DNA of 64,000 nt. Origin: Peristeroidobacter agariperforans. Lineage in GTDB: Bacteria; Pseudomonadota; Gammaproteobacteria; Steroidobacterales; Steroidobacteraceae. Positions 61,823 through 64,000 of this stretch are shown here, in pieces. The translations under genes were made by a program, and so were the position numbers. The DNA lies in contig NZ_RYFW01000001.1 in assembly GCF_004138335.1 (NCBI RefSeq), positions 558,001 to 622,000 on the forward strand, read 5' to 3'. The notes under the pieces were generated by a model, which saw only the letters and a list, made by a program, of their open reading frames with translations, was not told the origin of the DNA and did no database searches. The first letter of the stretch is position 1; each line of letters begins with the position of its first letter.

Positions 61823-61871
61823 TTGTTTCCAAATCGATGACCCTCTTCTGTGGCTTCGTCTGGCGCGTCAG

Positions 61872-64000
61872 TTAGAACTTGTAACGCGCACCCAACAGAT
61901 ACTGGCGGCCCTGATGGTGGTAGTACGACAGGCGATCGCCGGTCGAGTCCACGTACTGGTCCTGGAACTGATCCGTGAGATTGAGCGCCTCGAGCGTGAT
62001 GGTGAGGTTGTCGTTCACCGTGAAGCTCGAAGACGCATCGATGCTCAGTGTCTCGGCCGTGCCTTCCACGTCGTTGCCGTTACGGCCCGGCACCGTCGTC
62101 AGGAACTCGTCGCGATAAGCCGCCGACACGCGCGCGCTGAACTTCTCGTCTTCCCAGTACAGCGTCGCGTTGTACGCCGACTTCGACAAGCCGGTGAGAT
62201 CTTCCTTGGCCGCGAGTGCGCCGGTCTGCGACAGGTACTCGATCTCCGACTCGACGCCGGTGTAGTTCAGGATCAAGCCGAAGTTGCTCAAGAAGCCCGG
62301 CAGGAACGAGAACGGCTGCTGATAGCTGATCTCGAAGCCCTTCAGGTCGCCGCCATCGGTATTGGTCGGCAGCGCGAACTGCCAGCCGGCCAAACACTGC
62401 GCCGGATCCGGAATGGCCGTGCCGCACGCGGCGAGCGCGACGCTGTCAGGCAAGCCGAGCGGATTGTTCCCGAAGTCGTCGGTCGCGCGGATGATCTGCA
62501 CGAAGCTGTTGATGTCCTTCATGAACAACGCCAGCGACAGCAGCGAGTCCTCGGCGAAATACCACTCGAATGACAGGTCGTACGCCTTGGCGCGATACGG
62601 ATCGAGATTCGGATTGCCGGCGGTCACGGTCTTGTTGGCGCCGTTGATGGCCACCGACGAGCCTGGAGCAAGAATTCCCAGTCCTGCCGTGCCACCACCG
62701 CCGTTCGGACGCACCATCACCTTCGCAGCCGACGCGCGAATGACGAACTGGTCCGTCACGTCGAGCGCCACGTTCAACGACGGCAACGTGTCGCTGTAGG
62801 TTCGCTCGACGGTCGTCAGCAGCGGTGCGCCGGACGTGAAGGTGAAACCGGACGACGTTTGTTTGGTCTCGACGTAGCGCACGCCGACGTTGGCGCGCAG
62901 CGGACGATCGAACAGGAACGTGTTGAAGTCGGCCTGCAGGTAACCGCCGGTGTCCTCTTCCTCGATGTTGTAGTTGTTGCCCAGCGCCGGCTCGATGCCG
63001 AGCGGAAAGCGCGAACGGTCATAGAGGCCGAACTGCGCCGCGGCGGCGTCGATGTCCGGAATGAGCCAGCTGGTCGGCGTGCCATTGGCGACGTTCAGGT
63101 TGTTGCTGATGCTCACCAACTCGCTGTATGACCCCACCGCACCGGCAGGAATACCCGGCAGCGAACCTTCCTGGTTGGAGGTCGTGCCGTTCGAGCGGAC
63201 CAGAGAAGTCGTGTCGAACTCGAACTTCTTGTACTGCGGACCGCCCTTCAACGTGATCACATCGGTCACATCCCAAGCCACGTCGAACGACACTGTCTTG
63301 AACGTGTTTTCCGAGCTTTGCGGACGCAGACGAACTTGTGACAGTCGCCACGAGGCCGGATCAGTCACGTCAATGTCGCCGTACGTGATCTGCGGCAACC
63401 GATCGTTGCCACGGAAATCGTAGGTATAACCCATGACGTCGTCGTGATCGAACAGCAGCGTGGTCTGAATCGGATTGTCGTGCTCGGCTTCCGAGTAACC
63501 GACCAGGCCCTTCAGGCGCACCCGATCGGTGAATTCGTGCGTGCCTTCGAGCGTCAGGTGCGTGAAGTCGGTCTCGAGCTCGTCATGACGCGCTTCAGAA
63601 CGAATGTCGACGTTGTCGAACACGCCGTACACGATCGTGTTGCTGGAGTCGACCACCGACTCGCGCACCGACATGGGGTCGGTGTCCCGGTTGTTGCCGC
63701 TGAATCCCGGCGCCTCGAGGAAGATCTCGTCGCGCTGGGCTTCGAACTTCGCGTGCAGAGCATCCAGGCTGATCGTGGTCCGGTCGGTCGGCGCCCACTG
63801 CAGCGAACCGGTGAGGCCGAGGCGCTCCTGGTCGTGCTTGTAGATGTCGTAGCGAGGAATGCGCGGAACGAATGCCCCGGTGGGGCCCGCCTGCCAACGC
63901 ACCGTGCTCGAGCCTTCGTCGAGCAGCTTGCGCTCGCTGTAGGCCACCGAGAACAACGCGCCGAAGCGGCCGTCTGCAAACGTGTTGCTGATGAGGAACG
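61872..64000 (-). CDS. TonB-dependent receptor, C-terminal part (5' end outside window)
   Basis: The frame is open to base 64000, so signal peptide, TonB box and plug are outside the window. The visible ~708 residues are outer-membrane beta-barrel: strands such as LISNTFADGRFGALFSVAYSERKLLDEG, loops DTDPMSVRESVVDSS, GGYLQADFNTFLFDRPLRANVGVRYVETK, DQFVIRASAAKVMVRPNGGG and AKAYDLSFEWYFAEDSLLSLALFMKDI. The chain ends in LLGARYKF with a terminal Phe, the usual outer-membrane targeting signal. Given the operon with pectate lyase, GH43 and esterases, it likely imports oligogalacturonides. The family is certain; the substrate is inferred from neighbours. Confidence 0.94.
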   Translation of the reverse strand, partial: FLISNTFADGRFGALFSVAYSERKLLDEGSSTVRWQAGPTGAFVPRIPRYDIYKHDQERLGLTGSLQWAPTDRTTISLDALHAKFEAQRDEIFLEAPGFSGNNRDTDPMSVRESVVDSSNTIVYGVFDNVDIRSEARHDELETDFTHLTLEGTHEFTDRVRLKGLVGYSEAEHDNPIQTTLLFDHDDVMGYTYDFRGNDRLPQITYGDIDVTDPASWRLSQVRLRPQSSENTFKTVSFDVAWDVTDVITLKGGPQYKKFEFDTTSLVRSNGTTSNQEGSLPGIPAGAVGSYSELVSISNNLNVANGTPTSWLIPDIDAAAAQFGLYDRSRFPLGIEPALGNNYNIEEEDTGGYLQADFNTFLFDRPLRANVGVRYVETKQTSSGFTFTSGAPLLTTVERTYSDTLPSLNVALDVTDQFVIRASAAKVMVRPNGGGGTAGLGILAPGSSVAINGANKTVTAGNPNLDPYRAKAYDLSFEWYFAEDSLLSLALFMKDINSFVQIIRATDDFGNNPLGLPDSVALAACGTAIPDPAQCLAGWQFALPTNTDGGDLKGFEISYQQPFSFLPGFLSNFGLILNYTGVESEIEYLSQTGALAAKEDLTGLSKSAYNATLYWEDEKFSARVSAAYRDEFLTTVPGRNGNDVEGTAETLSIDASSSFTVNDNLTITLEALNLTDQFQDQYVDSTGDRLSYYHHQGRQYLLGARYKF

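Overview
The window is GC-rich chromosomal DNA, very probably from a gammaproteobacterium. Evidence for this is the mutY–yggX neighbourhood, Tat and lipoprotein export signals, a large TonB-dependent receptor and a KduI/KduD/UxaC/UxaA pectin route. The genes fit a soil- or plant-associated degrader near Lysobacterales or Steroidobacteraceae, but the exact family is my inference. I see no CRISPR array, transposase or prophage. Both window edges cut genes: phoD-like on the left and a TonB receptor on the right.

1–10.1 kb: the end of a PhoD-type phosphatase, then a lipoprotein with a caspase-like (clan CD) His/Cys pair. A GH28 pectinase gene follows, divergent from a GH27 alpha-galactosidase/S9 peptidase pair, with a perfect palindrome between them. 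A small membrane protein of unknown function closes the section. 10.2–17.4 kb: tRNA-Phe with a good sigma70 promoter, egtB-egtD (ergothioneine), otsB, a GCS2/YbdK-type ligase, ackA and an exported M20 amidohydrolase.

17.4–46.1 kb: a signalling island. It holds two tripartite hybrid kinases (PAS–HK–REC–REC–HPt), a REC-GGDEF cyclase with an I-site, two overlapping pairs of hybrid kinase plus REC-EAL phosphodiesterase, and two NarX/NarL-like kinase/regulator pairs. The last two sets look like two rearranged copies of one four-gene module. Embedded in the island are a housekeeping block (asmA, an SRPBCC protein, mutY, a DUF2306 gene, yggX) and an ECF sigma/anti-sigma/DUF4097 operon. A hairpin repeat of about 33 nt occurs next to two of the signalling genes. 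A 164-bp element with 33-bp inverted ends lies at the right border.

46.4–64 kb: a pectin/hexuronate locus. uxaC-kduI-kduD and uxaA plus a mannitol-dehydrogenase-family reductase flank a LacI-type regulator. A hydratase gene is divergent from a pectate lyase. An outer-membrane/exported operon (TonB receptor, PL1 lyase, GH43, esterase, carboxylesterase) converges on that lyase. A 14-bp operator (TGACACCGGTTTCC or one mismatch) sits before uxaC, between lacI and uxaA, and before the pectate lyase. This links extracellular depolymerisation to intracellular conversion of galacturonate and 5-keto-4-deoxyuronate to 2-keto-3-deoxygluconate. KDG kinase and aldolase and the inner-membrane transporter are not in the window.
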